Part shown: in pieces, positions 46,854 to 55,830 of the stretch | How positions within the stretch are numbered: position 1 is the stretch's first letter | Layout of the letters: every line of letters begins with the position of its first letter | Assembly: GCF_002892835.1 (NCBI RefSeq) | Contig: NZ_PJMB01000001.1 | Span: forward strand, 682,001-746,000 | DNA from: Arthrobacter sp. AFG7.2 | GTDB lineage: Bacteria; Actinomycetota; Actinomycetes; Actinomycetales; Micrococcaceae | Length of the DNA stretch: 64,000 nt | Reading direction: 5' to 3' | Notes under the pieces: model-generated | Seen by the model: only the letters and a program-made list of their open reading frames with translations | Databases searched by the model: none | Told to the model about the DNA's origin: nothing | Program-made: the position numbers and the translations under genes

Positions 46854-47387
46854 ATGGTGAAAAGGTATCTGGCGGCGGACGGACGAAACCACCGCATTAA
46901 CTACTCGATTTTCAGGCCTGCACTACTTGCAGCAGTACTAAGGATTGTGCGTGCCGTCTTAACCCGGGGGGGATCCGATGAAGAGCAACAGCAACACCCC
47001 GCGGCATTCTCCGCCGGATATGCTCCCGGCGTTGATCGTCACTCCTTGCAGGGGCATCGCCATTGCCAATGGCCATCGCCTACAGGCACGCGGGCATATG
47101 TGGGCGATTTCCCTGCCGCTGACGATCACCAACGTTATGCTGCGCGATCCTGCCCCTCAACACAGGATGCTTGGGACTCTGACCCAGCCTTCGAAGTACT
47201 TGAGGTAGCAAAGAACAGCAAGGCGGCGCACAAACTGAAAATTGCTCATTCTCCTAGGGATGTGAGCGTGAGTGATGCCCAAGTCACCGAGGAAAGCATA
47301 GTGGCTCCAACAAATCCCCAAATTGCACCTGACAACCCAAACAGTGCTGCCCCGACCAGCGGACAAGCCATGACAAGCACGGTCTGA
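46854..47387 (+). CDS. Degenerate or uncharacterised ORF carrying repeat copy A
   Basis: A 177-residue frame starting with ATG-GTG, reading VKRYLAADGRNHRINYSIFR, a hydrophobic stretch (ALLAAVLRIVRAVL), then AAFSAGYAPGVDRHSLQGHR and a region rich in Ser and Pro. It is the best copy of a repeat found also at 41521, 44148 and 50025. Its 3' 140 bases overlap the flippase gene on the other strand, and the C-terminus there looks non-coding, so the real gene probably broke near 47210. No known family. It may be a relic. Confidence 0.35.
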   Translation: MVKRYLAADGRNHRINYSIFRPALLAAVLRIVRAVLTRGGSDEEQQQHPAAFSAGYAPGVDRHSLQGHRHCQWPSPTGTRAYVGDFPAADDHQRYAARSCPSTQDAWDSDPAFEVLEVAKNSKAAHKLKIAHSPRDVSVSDAQVTEESIVAPTNPQIAPDNPNSAAPTSGQAMTSTV

Positions 47388-48559
47388 ACAAATCGTCCGG
47401 CGCGAATCCGGTTGGCCGACGAGTGCGCTCTACTCAGTAAGTAATAGAAATGCCCGAGGAAATTAGTAAACACAAAAATTGAGCATGGCACAGCAAACGC
47501 TGAAAGCGCGGCGAGTGTTCCTTGCACTAATTGAAAGTGGCTTATGGATAGAAGCGCGATAAAACAGGCACCTGACATCACCAACCCAGTCCCGCAGACT
47601 CCCACCAGCAACTTTACGTCTGTGCGCCGAGCGTAGGACATCCGAGCCAAATTTGGTCTTATAGGTTCGAGAAGAAGTTGCGCTGGCGATGCCACGCTGG
47701 AAACGCCGCGATATATTCCGAATCCCTGGACGCTCAATCCGGGCAGTAACAGCAATGGGCCAACGATAGCTCCACAATCCATAATAATTGAATCCGATAA
47801 TAGCGTCCGGATGGTTCCCCACCTGAGCCTGCACCACACCAAAAGTGCCTTGAACGGATTAGACAAGAGGGGCGGTGAGATGATCATGCTTGCTACACCG
47901 GCGATGACCCAGGCCGCGGAGTGCGCCATCAGATGGTCTACCCCGATGGCCATTGCGCTGAAGAGCACGGCTAAGAAGACGGACAGGTTGCACGCATCGA
48001 CCCAAAGCACCGACGCGGCGCTGAATTCGAGCGATCGAAAAAAGCGCGCCCCAAGGCGATAGATGGCGAACCCTATGGCGCCTGATGCCAACACTGCCGA
48101 TAGAACATCTGGGTATATGAACAAGGCGACAACAACGGCCACTAAAGCAATAACCGTCGACAAGCCTACAAGAGTTGATGAGTATTCCGCCCACGTGCCG
48201 CGGCAGCTAACTGCACGCAGAAATGCATCACAAACAACTGACAGGCAGACCGACCAACCGAGAGCAAAAGCCGCGTATAAGAATGCAAATGCACCAAACT
48301 CCTGGGTCGAGAGAAGCAGAAGCGCCGAAATCGTTGGCGCAATACTCGTTAAAGCGCCAAGGCCAGAAGACAAAAAAACATGCAACTTACGCAACTGGCT
48401 TCTCGCTTTCGACGCCAGTCCAATGAACTGGAAATCCCTTGGTCGCCGACGGATCAGTACGCGAGGTAACTCTATGCCATCTGCACTCTTGGTGGAACTG
48501 CCGGCCCAGCGCCCTGCCGGTAGGCCATCGGGCACGAGAAGCGACCTTCGCGCGTGCAT
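47246..48559 (-). CDS. Wzx-like polysaccharide flippase
   Basis: A 437-residue polytopic membrane protein with about 10-12 hydrophobic segments from residue 60 on, for instance GALTSIAPTISALLLLSTQE and GAFAFLYAAFALGWSVCL. The arrangement resembles oligosaccharide flippases (MATE/MVF superfamily) that move lipid-linked units across the membrane. The first 55 residues are polar and arginine-rich and unlike the family, so the true start may be an internal TTG or GTG, or the start may have been changed by rearrangement. Downstream it overlaps the antisense ORF at 46854. Confidence 0.75.
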   Translation of the reverse strand: MHARRSLLVPDGLPAGRWAGSSTKSADGIELPRVLIRRRPRDFQFIGLASKARSQLRKLHVFLSSGLGALTSIAPTISALLLLSTQEFGAFAFLYAAFALGWSVCLSVVCDAFLRAVSCRGTWAEYSSTLVGLSTVIALVAVVVALFIYPDVLSAVLASGAIGFAIYRLGARFFRSLEFSAASVLWVDACNLSVFLAVLFSAMAIGVDHLMAHSAAWVIAGVASMIISPPLLSNPFKALLVWCRLRWGTIRTLLSDSIIMDCGAIVGPLLLLPGLSVQGFGIYRGVSSVASPAQLLLEPIRPNLARMSYARRTDVKLLVGVCGTGLVMSGACFIALLSISHFQLVQGTLAALSAFAVPCSIFVFTNFLGHFYYLLSRAHSSANRIRAGRFVQTVLVMACPLVGAALFGLSGAIWGFVGATMLSSVTWASLTLTSLGE

Positions 48560-48592
48560 GGTTTATTCGACTACTAAGCTGTTCAACCGTAG

Positions 48593-48814
48593 TTACCGAA
48601 CAGGCGAACGTCGTGTGCGCGTAGTGCACGAGTACCCCCAGCTATCGATGACTCCAACTACCCCCTGCGAGTCAGCGATAAGAACGTCAACCCATCTCCC
48701 CGAGCGCAGAAACGCCCTATAGCGAAGATGGAAAGAAGCCGCCTTTGCTTGCGCTGCTGCCAGCAAGGTGATCGATCGTAAGTCAGTCTGGCGGAACAGC
48801 TTCACATTGTTCAA
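48593..48814 (-). pseudogene. Truncated GT4 glycosyltransferase
   Basis: A 73-residue frame: RSITLLAAAQAKAASFHLRY, RAFLRSGRWVDVLIADSQG. It matches the N-terminus of the GT4 at 42874 (KITLLVTSESTAISFYPGYA, EFLRSKGWNVTIIASSQG), and the DNA is alignable. The homology ends after about 55 residues. Its ATG overlaps the sugar transferase stop (ATGA), as in a genuine operon, so it is a decayed gene that once followed the sugar transferase. Confidence 0.75.
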
Positions 48815-49473
48815 TTCAGCTCTGGAGCGCGGACTTTTTGAATGATGATACCCGTGGAATCGGCCGGGACCTCTGCTATGACGCCATCAGCACGAACTAC
48901 TTTATAAATGGTGCGAACCAAGATTTTAAGGTCCAGCAAGGGCCCAACGTTCGAAACGTATTCCAGGTCTTTTTCAATACGAATGCTCCATGGGGCCGCA
49001 TTCCTGTGGGTCACCTGCGCCAGCCCTGTTATCCCTTGAGGTACCAAAACTCGTCGGGACTGCTCGGGAGTATACTCCGCGTACTGGTCCGGTAGCGCAG
49101 GACGCGGTCCCACGAAGCTCATTTCTCCACGAAGTACATTCACCAACTGGGGGAGCTCGTCCAAACTGGACAAGCGAAGCTTCTGGCCAAGCGGAGGCAC
49201 CAGATTCAACTCCCGCGGGATTTTCCCTCCGCCGATCTCTTCTGCATTATTGATCAACGTGCGAAATTTGAGGAGAGTGAAGACCTCCCCGAATTGGCCG
49301 ATACGGGTTTGTCTGAATAGAACAGGCTTTCCCATGCGTACCGCTATGAGCAATGAGATCAACATGAAGAGCGGCGAGAGAACAATCAGCATCAATCCAG
49401 CTGCACCCTTCTCCACAATCGCTCGTCTGGCCAGGTACGCCCTAGTGCGGTCATCCATGTTGGTGTCCATCAT
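48811..49473 (-). CDS. Initiating sugar transferase (undecaprenyl-phosphate)
   Basis: A 220-residue bacterial sugar transferase (WbaP/PglC type, monotopic). One N-terminal membrane segment (IVLSPLFMLISLLIAV) is followed by KPVLFRQTRIGQ, FTLLKFRTL, SSLDELPQLVNVLRGEMSF and VGPRPALP, with the catalytic Asp-Glu pair. It attaches the first sugar phosphate to undecaprenyl phosphate and so starts repeat-unit synthesis. The start codon is ATG at 49473; two other Met follow. Neighbour of the truncated capD copy upstream. Confidence 0.92.
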   Translation of the reverse strand: MMDTNMDDRTRAYLARRAIVEKGAAGLMLIVLSPLFMLISLLIAVRMGKPVLFRQTRIGQFGEVFTLLKFRTLINNAEEIGGGKIPRELNLVPPLGQKLRLSSLDELPQLVNVLRGEMSFVGPRPALPDQYAEYTPEQSRRVLVPQGITGLAQVTHRNAAPWSIRIEKDLEYVSNVGPLLDLKILVRTIYKVVRADGVIAEVPADSTGIIIQKVRAPELN

Positions 49474-49506
49474 TAGCTCTTTTGGCTTCGAACTTCAGAG
49501 GTTCAT

Positions 49507-50010
49507 CTATACTCTGGGCATTCTTCCGCGCCCAGTGGTTGAACAGGAAATGCTTCGGGGACAGAGGCGGCAGTCCGGTGTGACTGACCTTTGGATGGAC
49601 TGGCCGTCCATCGACTCGAAAAGTCCTACAGGGACCTTGTGCACTTCTTCGCCCCGCCGAAGGCCGGTAACTGAAATCATGATCGCACGACCAGAGCCGG
49701 CAATCTTTCGTCTGCCCACGTCCAGGGTCCGGGCAGGCTCTCTCATGTCCAGAATTGGTACTTCTCCTGGCCGGTAACTCCCCCGCGTTTGTACAACCAG
49801 CCGGCAGGCCTCGGGAATAGTCGTAAAGAACCGAGCAACGCTGACCACTACAGGCGTAATTCTCGTAGATCGAAATCCAACCGATACCGGCGCCGAGTTC
49901 ATCCAACTAATTCGACGGCCAACCCGAACAGCACGCAGAAAACCTGCCGGTCCAGATACGCCCCTGGCGGTCGCGCATAAAAGCCCCAAACTGCCGCGGC
50001 TTATGCCCAT
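49507..50010 (-). pseudogene. Truncated second copy of capD
   Basis: The minus strand reads FFTTIPEACRLVVQTRGSYR, PGEVPILDMREPARTLDVG and ISVTGLRRGEEVHKVPVG, matching YFMTIPEACQLVVQAGAIGS, PGEVLILDMGEPVRILDVA and ISITGLRHGEKLHEELVG of the intact enzyme's C-terminus. The N-terminal two thirds are missing, and the end is frameshifted. It is too short and altered to be functional. Confidence 0.85.
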
Positions 50011-50024
50011 GGCCGACCCAAGAA

Positions 50025-50115
50025 GTCAAAGTTCATAACGAAACGCTAGATCGTCTCACCCGAGGCACACCAACGTAAGGACTACCTGTTTTAGGGACCA
50101 GCACTACCCGTTTAC
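50025..50115 (+). repeat. Divergent coding-like repeat, copy D (next to capD remnant)
   Basis: TTCATAACGAAACGCTAGAT, later ACCAACGTAAGGACTACCTG and TTTTAGGGACCAGCACTACC, alignable with copy C at 44148. It has stop codons in all useful frames. It stands upstream of the capD remnant in the same relative position as copy B to the intact capD. Confidence 0.62.
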
Positions 50116-50775
50116 AAGATCCTGAACACCGGTCGGAAGCCGGTTCGTCGCGACCGTTACTTGGGGCGAAGTGTTATCGCCCCCTGCACGCAAAAGCTAC
50201 GAAGCCCTTTTTAGTGAACGCAGTCCCCGCCGCCACGAGAGGACGATCGATTAGCAGGAAGATGCGGCTCTTCATCCTTGACTCGTTGATGTCGGCCTTG
50301 CCGGCCCGTTGGGCTTCTGGTGATTGGGGCGGCAAAGCGGATAGCCGGAGGTCGCGGCACACGTCGCCTGGAGCGGGTCGGAAAATAATCTTCGTACTTG
50401 AAAACCAACTCTTGCGACGGTGGAAGCAGGTGCCGCCAATTCGTCCACCATACTCAAGCAGGTTATCCAGCGCCGCCCGGTTTCGCCGTTGGTCCTGCGC
50501 TCCGGCAAAGCACCGCGAGCAGCACTGCTGCGAGCACTATTTGTGCGCAGGCAGTTCGGGCATCGCTGTTAGCGAGGGTAGCCATTACTCGCCGCCAGTT
50601 CCTCCCGCTTATCCTCGTCCCTCCGGCCACGGTCGGCCGGCCTCTAGCCCGTCGGCAGGGTCTGGATCACGATGGGTATCAGGTCTACATTGGGTTCTGG
50701 GCTGGCAGTAGGCCGACTCACCACTAATCCCGGAGGCGACGATGAGCCCCAACCCAAGGGTGTATTTCGAGTCTC
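50116..50775. other. No supported gene
   Basis: About 660 bases between remnants. Frames on both strands are short and without family features; one minus-strand stretch near 50480-50590 could be the relic of a signal peptide. Probably decayed sequence. Confidence 0.4.
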
Positions 50776-50961
50776 CTCGTGCTTGTGAAGCACCTCGACG
50801 ACATCAGCGACCCCGATATCGCCGAGCTGAACATCCCGACCGGCGTCCCGCTGGTTTACGAGCTCGACCACAACTTCCGCCCGGTATAGCCGGCGGAGTA
50901 CCTGGACTCGGCGGCGGCCGCTGCCGGCTTCGCCGCCTCGGCCCGCGCGGCCAGAAGAAGT
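50776..50961 (+). pseudogene. C-terminal remnant of phosphoglycerate mutase (gpmA)
   Basis: The plus strand reads [20 protein letters not shown] then [15 protein letters not shown], a TAG stop (50887-50889), and PAEYLDSAAAAAGFAA in the same frame. This is the C-terminal tail of 2,3-bisphosphoglycerate-dependent phosphoglycerate mutase. No upstream part of the gene is present. A high-GC fragment within a lower-GC locus. Confidence 0.8.
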
Positions 50962-51005
50962 AACGCACGGAAGGGCCATCACCATGAAAACATCGGAGCA
51001 GTGCG

Positions 51006-52067
51006 GTGATCACTGAGGTGTACGGTGTCGACGACGCCGCGTGGCCGAGCGTCCTCGACGGACAGCCGCACGATGTCTACCATCTGCCTGCCTACGCGCG
51101 ACTCGACGCCGCGGCCGACGGCGAGATTCCGGTCGCCGTGCATGTGGCCGACCGGACTTTCGAGCTTTTTCTGCCGATCGTGCTCCGGCCGCTTCCGCCG
51201 ATGTCCGGTGCTGAGACAGGCCTCCTCGACGCGCGGAGCCCCTACGGCTACCCGACTCCGCTTGTTCTCTCGCGACAGAAGACCGCCACGCCCGCCGAAC
51301 GCAACGACTTTCTGCGCTCGGCGGTTCCGGCGCTTGTCGAGAAGCTGCGGGAGCTGCACGTCGTGTCCGCCTTCATCCGCCTGCACCCCCTACCGCACCT
51401 CCGCCTGATGACGCATGCGCTTGAGGCCGCCGGCACGGTGGCCGAGCACGGCGAGTCGGTATGGGTGGACCTGACTCAAGATGACGCCACCCTGCGCTCG
51501 CAACTGCGCACGAACCACAAGCGTGATCTTGCGAAACTTGCGGGCGCAGGCTTCGTTGGAGCGGTTGAGGAGGGCTGGGAAGCGCTCGACGACCTGAAGC
51601 GGATCTACCGCGACACAATGGACCGCGTCGGTGCCGGCGACTTCTACCGCAGATCCGATGACTTCTTCAGTCAGCTCGCCGCTATGGAGGTATTCCGGAT
51701 TGCAACGGTCCGCCGGGGTGGTGAGGTCATCGCGGCAGGCCTGTTCAGTGAGGTGGGCGGGCACGTGCAGTACTACGTGGGCGGGACTGCTCGCGAATAC
51801 CTCCCGATGAGCCCGGCGAAACTTCTGCTCCTGACAGTTCAGCACTGGGCAAAGGAACGGGGAAATGTAGCCTACAACCTCGGAAGCGGCAGTGGGTGGG
51901 GCGGCGCGGAGAATCCCCTGTTCCGGTTCAAACTCGGCTTTTCCCCCTTGCGCGGTCCCGTCACGAGCTGGCAGCTGGTCGTCGACCCCGACCGTTATCG
52001 ACATCTTGTCGAAGCCGCTCCCGCGGGCCCCGCCGTCGGATACTTCCCCGCCTACCGCCACCCGTGA
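51006..52067 (+). CDS. FemAB/GNAT-type aminoacyl- or acyltransferase
   Basis: A 353-residue protein with two GNAT-like halves of the FemAB kind. The second half contains VWVDLTQDDATLRSQLRTNH and KRDLAKL (typical FemAB opening with lysine-arginine), then AAGLFSEVGGHVQYYVGGTA, and SPAKLLLLTVQHWAKERGN. The family includes peptidoglycan bridge enzymes and proteins in exopolysaccharide loci that acylate or aminoacylate sugars. It starts with GTG at 51006. Its GC content is higher than its neighbours, so it entered the locus separately. The only plus-strand biosynthetic gene in the right half. Confidence 0.82.
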   Translation: MITEVYGVDDAAWPSVLDGQPHDVYHLPAYARLDAAADGEIPVAVHVADRTFELFLPIVLRPLPPMSGAETGLLDARSPYGYPTPLVLSRQKTATPAERNDFLRSAVPALVEKLRELHVVSAFIRLHPLPHLRLMTHALEAAGTVAEHGESVWVDLTQDDATLRSQLRTNHKRDLAKLAGAGFVGAVEEGWEALDDLKRIYRDTMDRVGAGDFYRRSDDFFSQLAAMEVFRIATVRRGGEVIAAGLFSEVGGHVQYYVGGTAREYLPMSPAKLLLLTVQHWAKERGNVAYNLGSGSGWGGAENPLFRFKLGFSPLRGPVTSWQLVVDPDRYRHLVEAAPAGPAVGYFPAYRHP

Positions 52068-52326
52068 TCTGTGTAGCGCGCGACGCTTTCTGAAGCAAGG
52101 ACCTGGGAAAGTCAGCGGGGCGGCTCGAGGCATTCCGGATGCTCCGACAGCTCCCACCCGGGCTCGTGCACGGGTGCCAGTTGCGGTCCTCGTAGCGCTC
52201 CCCAGCAACCCCTTCAGGAACCCGCACCACACCCTGTACCACTACTGGTGGACCGACCGATTGACGGCCGGGTGGGTCACCGCGCTGCTGTCTTCGCTTC
52301 GGACCGATGGCTGCGTGCAACACACG

Positions 52327-53706
52327 CTACATCCTCCCGCCTGTTTTAGGATTCTTGCCAAATCCCCCGGACTCCCGGGCATAGGCGTAATGCGACTTAC
52401 TAACGGCGGCCTTATCGATTTGGTTCACCACCACGCCGAGCAACTGGGCACCAACCGCCTCCAGATTTACAACAGCTTGGGATACGTCACCGCGGGTTGT
52501 CCGGCCGTCAGCACTGACGACAAGTACAACCCCGCTGGCCTTTGCACCTAGGATTGCCGGGTCCGTAACCGGCAACAGCGGTGGTGTGTCTATCACCACA
52601 ACCTCGTAAGCGGTCTCAGTCCGAGCGATCAGCTTTTCCATGTTGGGCGAGCCCAGAAGTTCACTTGGGTTTGAAACCGTGCTTCCCGAAGGAAGAACAT
52701 GCAGCGCGCCATCCGGTCCCCATTTTTGAATAGCGTCTTCTAGTGTCACGGAATGCGACAGCACACCCGACAGCCCTACGGAACCGTCCAGCCCAAGGTA
52801 CTCCGCAACCCGCGGGCGGCGCAGGTCAGCGTCGACCAAAAGCACGCGCGTACCACTTTCGGCCAACATGATCGCCAAATTCGTTGCTATCAGGGTCTTG
52901 CCCTCCCCCGGGACCGACGAGGACACAACCACCGTCTGCGCTCCCCCTGCAACATGCGTGAAACGCAGATTCGTCCGTAGCTGACGAAAACCTTCTGCCC
53001 TAGGGCTGAAAACGTCTCCCTGAACGATCACGGGCTCATCTTTCACGCTTGCATCAAAGGTAAAAGTACCGAGAATACCTGCTTTGACGGCACGCCCTAC
53101 ATCCGCTTGTGTTCGAATTCCAGTGTCAAGCACCTGGCGAAGAAGTACGTAACCGAATCCAACAAGGAGTCCCAGAAAAATTCCGAGCGCAAGGTTTAGC
53201 CGCACTCTCGGGGAGGACGGCGCATCCGGGACGGCGGCTTCCTGAAAAACGCTCAGGCGAACAACGTCCACATCTTCAACTTCGTTAACAGCCCTTATCA
53301 GTTGCTCAGCACCCGAATTTGCGATCCTGGCAGCCAGCGCCGGATCAGGATCAGTGGCAGCAATCTCGATAAGAACGGTCTGCGAAGGCGTAGTAGCCGT
53401 AACCTTCTCCACAAGTGCTTCCGCTCCACCGCTCAAATCCAATTCCCGAGCAACCGCATCAAGAACCCTTACGCTCGTTGCCAAACTCACATAAGACAGG
53501 ACACGCTTTTCCGCGAATGCGTTGCCTTGGGACACGTCCAGCGCTGAATCGCCCGCCTTCACCGAAACGAAAAGCTGACTCTCCGCCTTATACAAAGGGG
53601 TTTGCAGGAACGTGTATGCCGAGGCTAGCGCCAACCCGATGACGATAATGGCCACGATGGCCAACCACCGTAGCCGTACAACACGGATAAAGTCTCTTAG
53701 GTCCAT
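52327..53706 (-). CDS. Wzz/BY-kinase: polysaccharide co-polymerase and tyrosine autokinase
   Basis: A 459-residue membrane protein. A Wzz domain lies between membrane segments at about 14-33 and 169-189. The cytosolic kinase domain has Walker A SSSVPGEGKT (about 262-271), Walker A' VLLVDADLRRP and Walker B VVVIDTPPLLP. The C-terminus has few tyrosines (HYAYARE), fewer than in Wzc. It controls chain length and export. The ATG at 53706 (MDLRDFIRVV) matches the family start; the longer frame from 53883 does not. Confidence 0.93.
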   Translation of the reverse strand: MDLRDFIRVVRLRWLAIVAIIVIGLALASAYTFLQTPLYKAESQLFVSVKAGDSALDVSQGNAFAEKRVLSYVSLATSVRVLDAVARELDLSGGAEALVEKVTATTPSQTVLIEIAATDPDPALAARIANSGAEQLIRAVNEVEDVDVVRLSVFQEAAVPDAPSSPRVRLNLALGIFLGLLVGFGYVLLRQVLDTGIRTQADVGRAVKAGILGTFTFDASVKDEPVIVQGDVFSPRAEGFRQLRTNLRFTHVAGGAQTVVVSSSVPGEGKTLIATNLAIMLAESGTRVLLVDADLRRPRVAEYLGLDGSVGLSGVLSHSVTLEDAIQKWGPDGALHVLPSGSTVSNPSELLGSPNMEKLIARTETAYEVVVIDTPPLLPVTDPAILGAKASGVVLVVSADGRTTRGDVSQAVVNLEAVGAQLLGVVVNQIDKAAVSKSHYAYARESGGFGKNPKTGGRM

Positions 53707-53985
53707 GGTTTCTAGCCTTGTCTGCCAGGTTTCGATCACGTTTCGGAGGCTCGCGACACGCCGACTCCGCTTGAAACATGCTGCACGGTAAGGATACCCA
53801 CGACGGCCTTGGACAGTTAGTCCTAAGCCATCCCAAATCACATCTTGTGGCAAATTTTCGGTTGGCATAGATGCCCGGCACAAAGGTCGGTCATGAGCCG
53901 TCAGTACCGGACCAAACCAAGACTTGTCGTTGTGCCCTGTGCCTCGGGCGCTGCTAACTTAGGAAACAGCCAGCTCCGTTACCAC

Positions 53986-54025
53986 CTCGTGCACGCCCTC
54001 ATCTGCTCGTGCACGCCCTCATCTG
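53986..54025. repeat. Perfect 20-base tandem duplication
   Basis: The unit from 53986 (CTCGTGCACGCCC and on) is repeated immediately at 54006-54025 without change, followed by a partial third beginning (CTC). It adjoins the ISL3 remnant and may mark a replication slip or a transposition scar. Confidence 0.85.
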
Positions 54026-54029
54026 CTCC

Positions 54030-54348
54030 GGCAGGGCCGTGTCGGAGAGGGCCGCCGGCTTCGCTGATTCGTGGAGTATGGTCCGGGCAGCGGTGACCGA
54101 AGCATGTCTGCTGCCGTTGCCGGACATGGGTGCGCTGAGCCCGCCGATGTTGGGCATTGGTGAGCGCCTGTTCCGGTCCGTACTACCAATACCCATAACG
54201 AAGGGTGGACCCGGTTCGAGCCCTGGATTCGACCGTCCCTGGAATGGCGCCTGGCTGCGCAAGCCGGTCACAATCGACCCCCTCGCGGCCTTAAGGAAGG
54301 CGTTGCGGATGTGGCTTCCACGGACGGCGGTCGCGGTTGATCACTTTC
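54030..54348 (+). pseudogene. ISL3-family transposase remnant
   Basis: Plus-strand frames read GIGERLFRSVLPIPITKGG, then WTRFEPWIRPSLEWRLA, then IDPLAALRKALRMWLPRTAV with DHFHLFK. These are parts of the DDE core of ISL3 transposases (LGVDEHRFRSV, the ...DP-AFRKAL motif and D-FHL). They lie in different frames and the middle is deleted. Non-functional. Confidence 0.75.
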
Positions 54349-54350
54349 AC

Positions 54351-55730
54351 CTATTCAAAGGTCTTACTATTTGCATTTACAGCTTTTCGTTTTAGTGATT
54401 GCGAAGTCAAGACGACAAAGATGATACCCGTCCAGAAAATCACGGTGCTTGTCTTAGCGATAAATACGGAAAGGAACACGGTTGAAAAGAGGGCAGACTG
54501 TACCCAGAATATGGTTGGAGACTTGAACCGGCGAATGAACATCCAAGTCAGACCAAAGCCCAATAATGCTGCATAAACAAAGACGCCCAATAAGCGAAAG
54601 TCACGAAAAGGCAGTTCATACCAAGTGAAGACATTCGTAAGGAAGCCGACATCGATAAATGGGGCTATAGGATCCCACGTCGGGACACCGGGAATCAGCT
54701 CTGCAATTGGTCCCAAACTGGCCGTCCCATACGTCTGCGGGTTGTAGTCCCCGATCAGTAACGTCCCTGGTGGAGTTTCCGGAGGCCTTCGAAAGTTTTC
54801 GGATTCAACAAGCTGAAGGAAAGCGGGAATTCCGCCAGTCGCATAGCTAAAAATATCTGCTAAACCGGAAGATACAAGAACATCGTTAACTCGACCCGAG
54901 TATATGTCTTGGTTGCCTGCTTTTCCCAACGCGTTACCGAGGAACTGAAAAGATCCAAAAAGAGCCAGCGGCCCCAGAATAAACCCTAACAGGGCCTTAG
55001 GGTTACGCACTTGACGGTTGCTCCTCGAGGCTGCAAGAGCATTGCCGCTGGTCTGCCCATGTCGCGCGGAGCGCTGAGACAATAAGTAGGCTAGATACCA
55101 CAGGACCGCTATGAAGAAGTTCGTCCTCTGAAGCATGGCTATCATAGATATCGAAATTGCAGCAAGCATAGCTACACGGAACCATATGTTCAGTGGAATG
55201 GGAACGGCACTTCGCACAGCATATATCACCAGAAGTACAGGACCTAGGTTCAATCCAAGTCGTGCCAATAGTGGTGTTTTAGAAAGATAACTTTCCCCAT
55301 CCAGGGGGAGCGCCCTAATACTTCCGGGATCTGAGACGAGAACGTCTAACCCATAAGTATTGGAAATAACATTGAGATAAACAGCAAACGCAGCGAAGTA
55401 GATGGCAGTTGCCGCGTAAAGAAATGAGCGGGATATAACAGGGGCGACAGTCTCGGGAACGAGAATCGAATGCTTGCTATCGTCACTCAAGGAAAAGGCC
55501 AAAAGCGCAGCTATATTAAAAGCAACCAGGCCTACAATAAGCACCAACCAAGAAGTCGCACTCGCCTCATAATAGGCCATTAGGTTGGTTGCAAGTAATG
55601 CCAGAACAAAAATCCAGACCACATTATGCCAGAGCATTACGCGACTTCCATCGCGGTTTATAAGGCGTCCGAGCACGATAAACCCGGCGAGTACTGCTAT
55701 AACAGCCAGCGACCATAGAGTATTAGACAT
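54351..55730 (-). CDS. Wzy-like polysaccharide polymerase
   Basis: A 459-residue integral membrane protein with about 10-12 spans and one large polar loop (about 255-365). The opening is a long membrane run (SLAVIAVLAGFIVLGRLI). The loop contains SGRVNDVLVSSGLADIFSYA and PPGTLLIGDYNPQTYGTASL, similar in style to O-antigen polymerase (Wzy/oligosaccharide repeat unit polymerase) proteins, which are poorly conserved. It joins repeat units outside the membrane. Low GC marks foreign origin. Polymerase is an inference from topology and neighbours. Confidence 0.78.
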   Translation of the reverse strand: MSNTLWSLAVIAVLAGFIVLGRLINRDGSRVMLWHNVVWIFVLALLATNLMAYYEASATSWLVLIVGLVAFNIAALLAFSLSDDSKHSILVPETVAPVISRSFLYAATAIYFAAFAVYLNVISNTYGLDVLVSDPGSIRALPLDGESYLSKTPLLARLGLNLGPVLLVIYAVRSAVPIPLNIWFRVAMLAAISISMIAMLQRTNFFIAVLWYLAYLLSQRSARHGQTSGNALAASRSNRQVRNPKALLGFILGPLALFGSFQFLGNALGKAGNQDIYSGRVNDVLVSSGLADIFSYATGGIPAFLQLVESENFRRPPETPPGTLLIGDYNPQTYGTASLGPIAELIPGVPTWDPIAPFIDVGFLTNVFTWYELPFRDFRLLGVFVYAALLGFGLTWMFIRRFKSPTIFWVQSALFSTVFLSVFIAKTSTVIFWTGIIFVVLTSQSLKRKAVNANSKTFE

Positions 55731-55830
55731 GTGCCGTCCCTAACTGTCGAGTCTCACATTCCGCTTGCATAAGACCATCCGCACTGACGCCATGCACCGA
55801 GGAACCCCTCGGACAGTTCCCCATAAAAAG

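Noticed and set aside
52068..52326. Possible transposase piece between FemAB and the BY-kinase gene
   Set aside because: No motif of a transposase family could be read in any frame.
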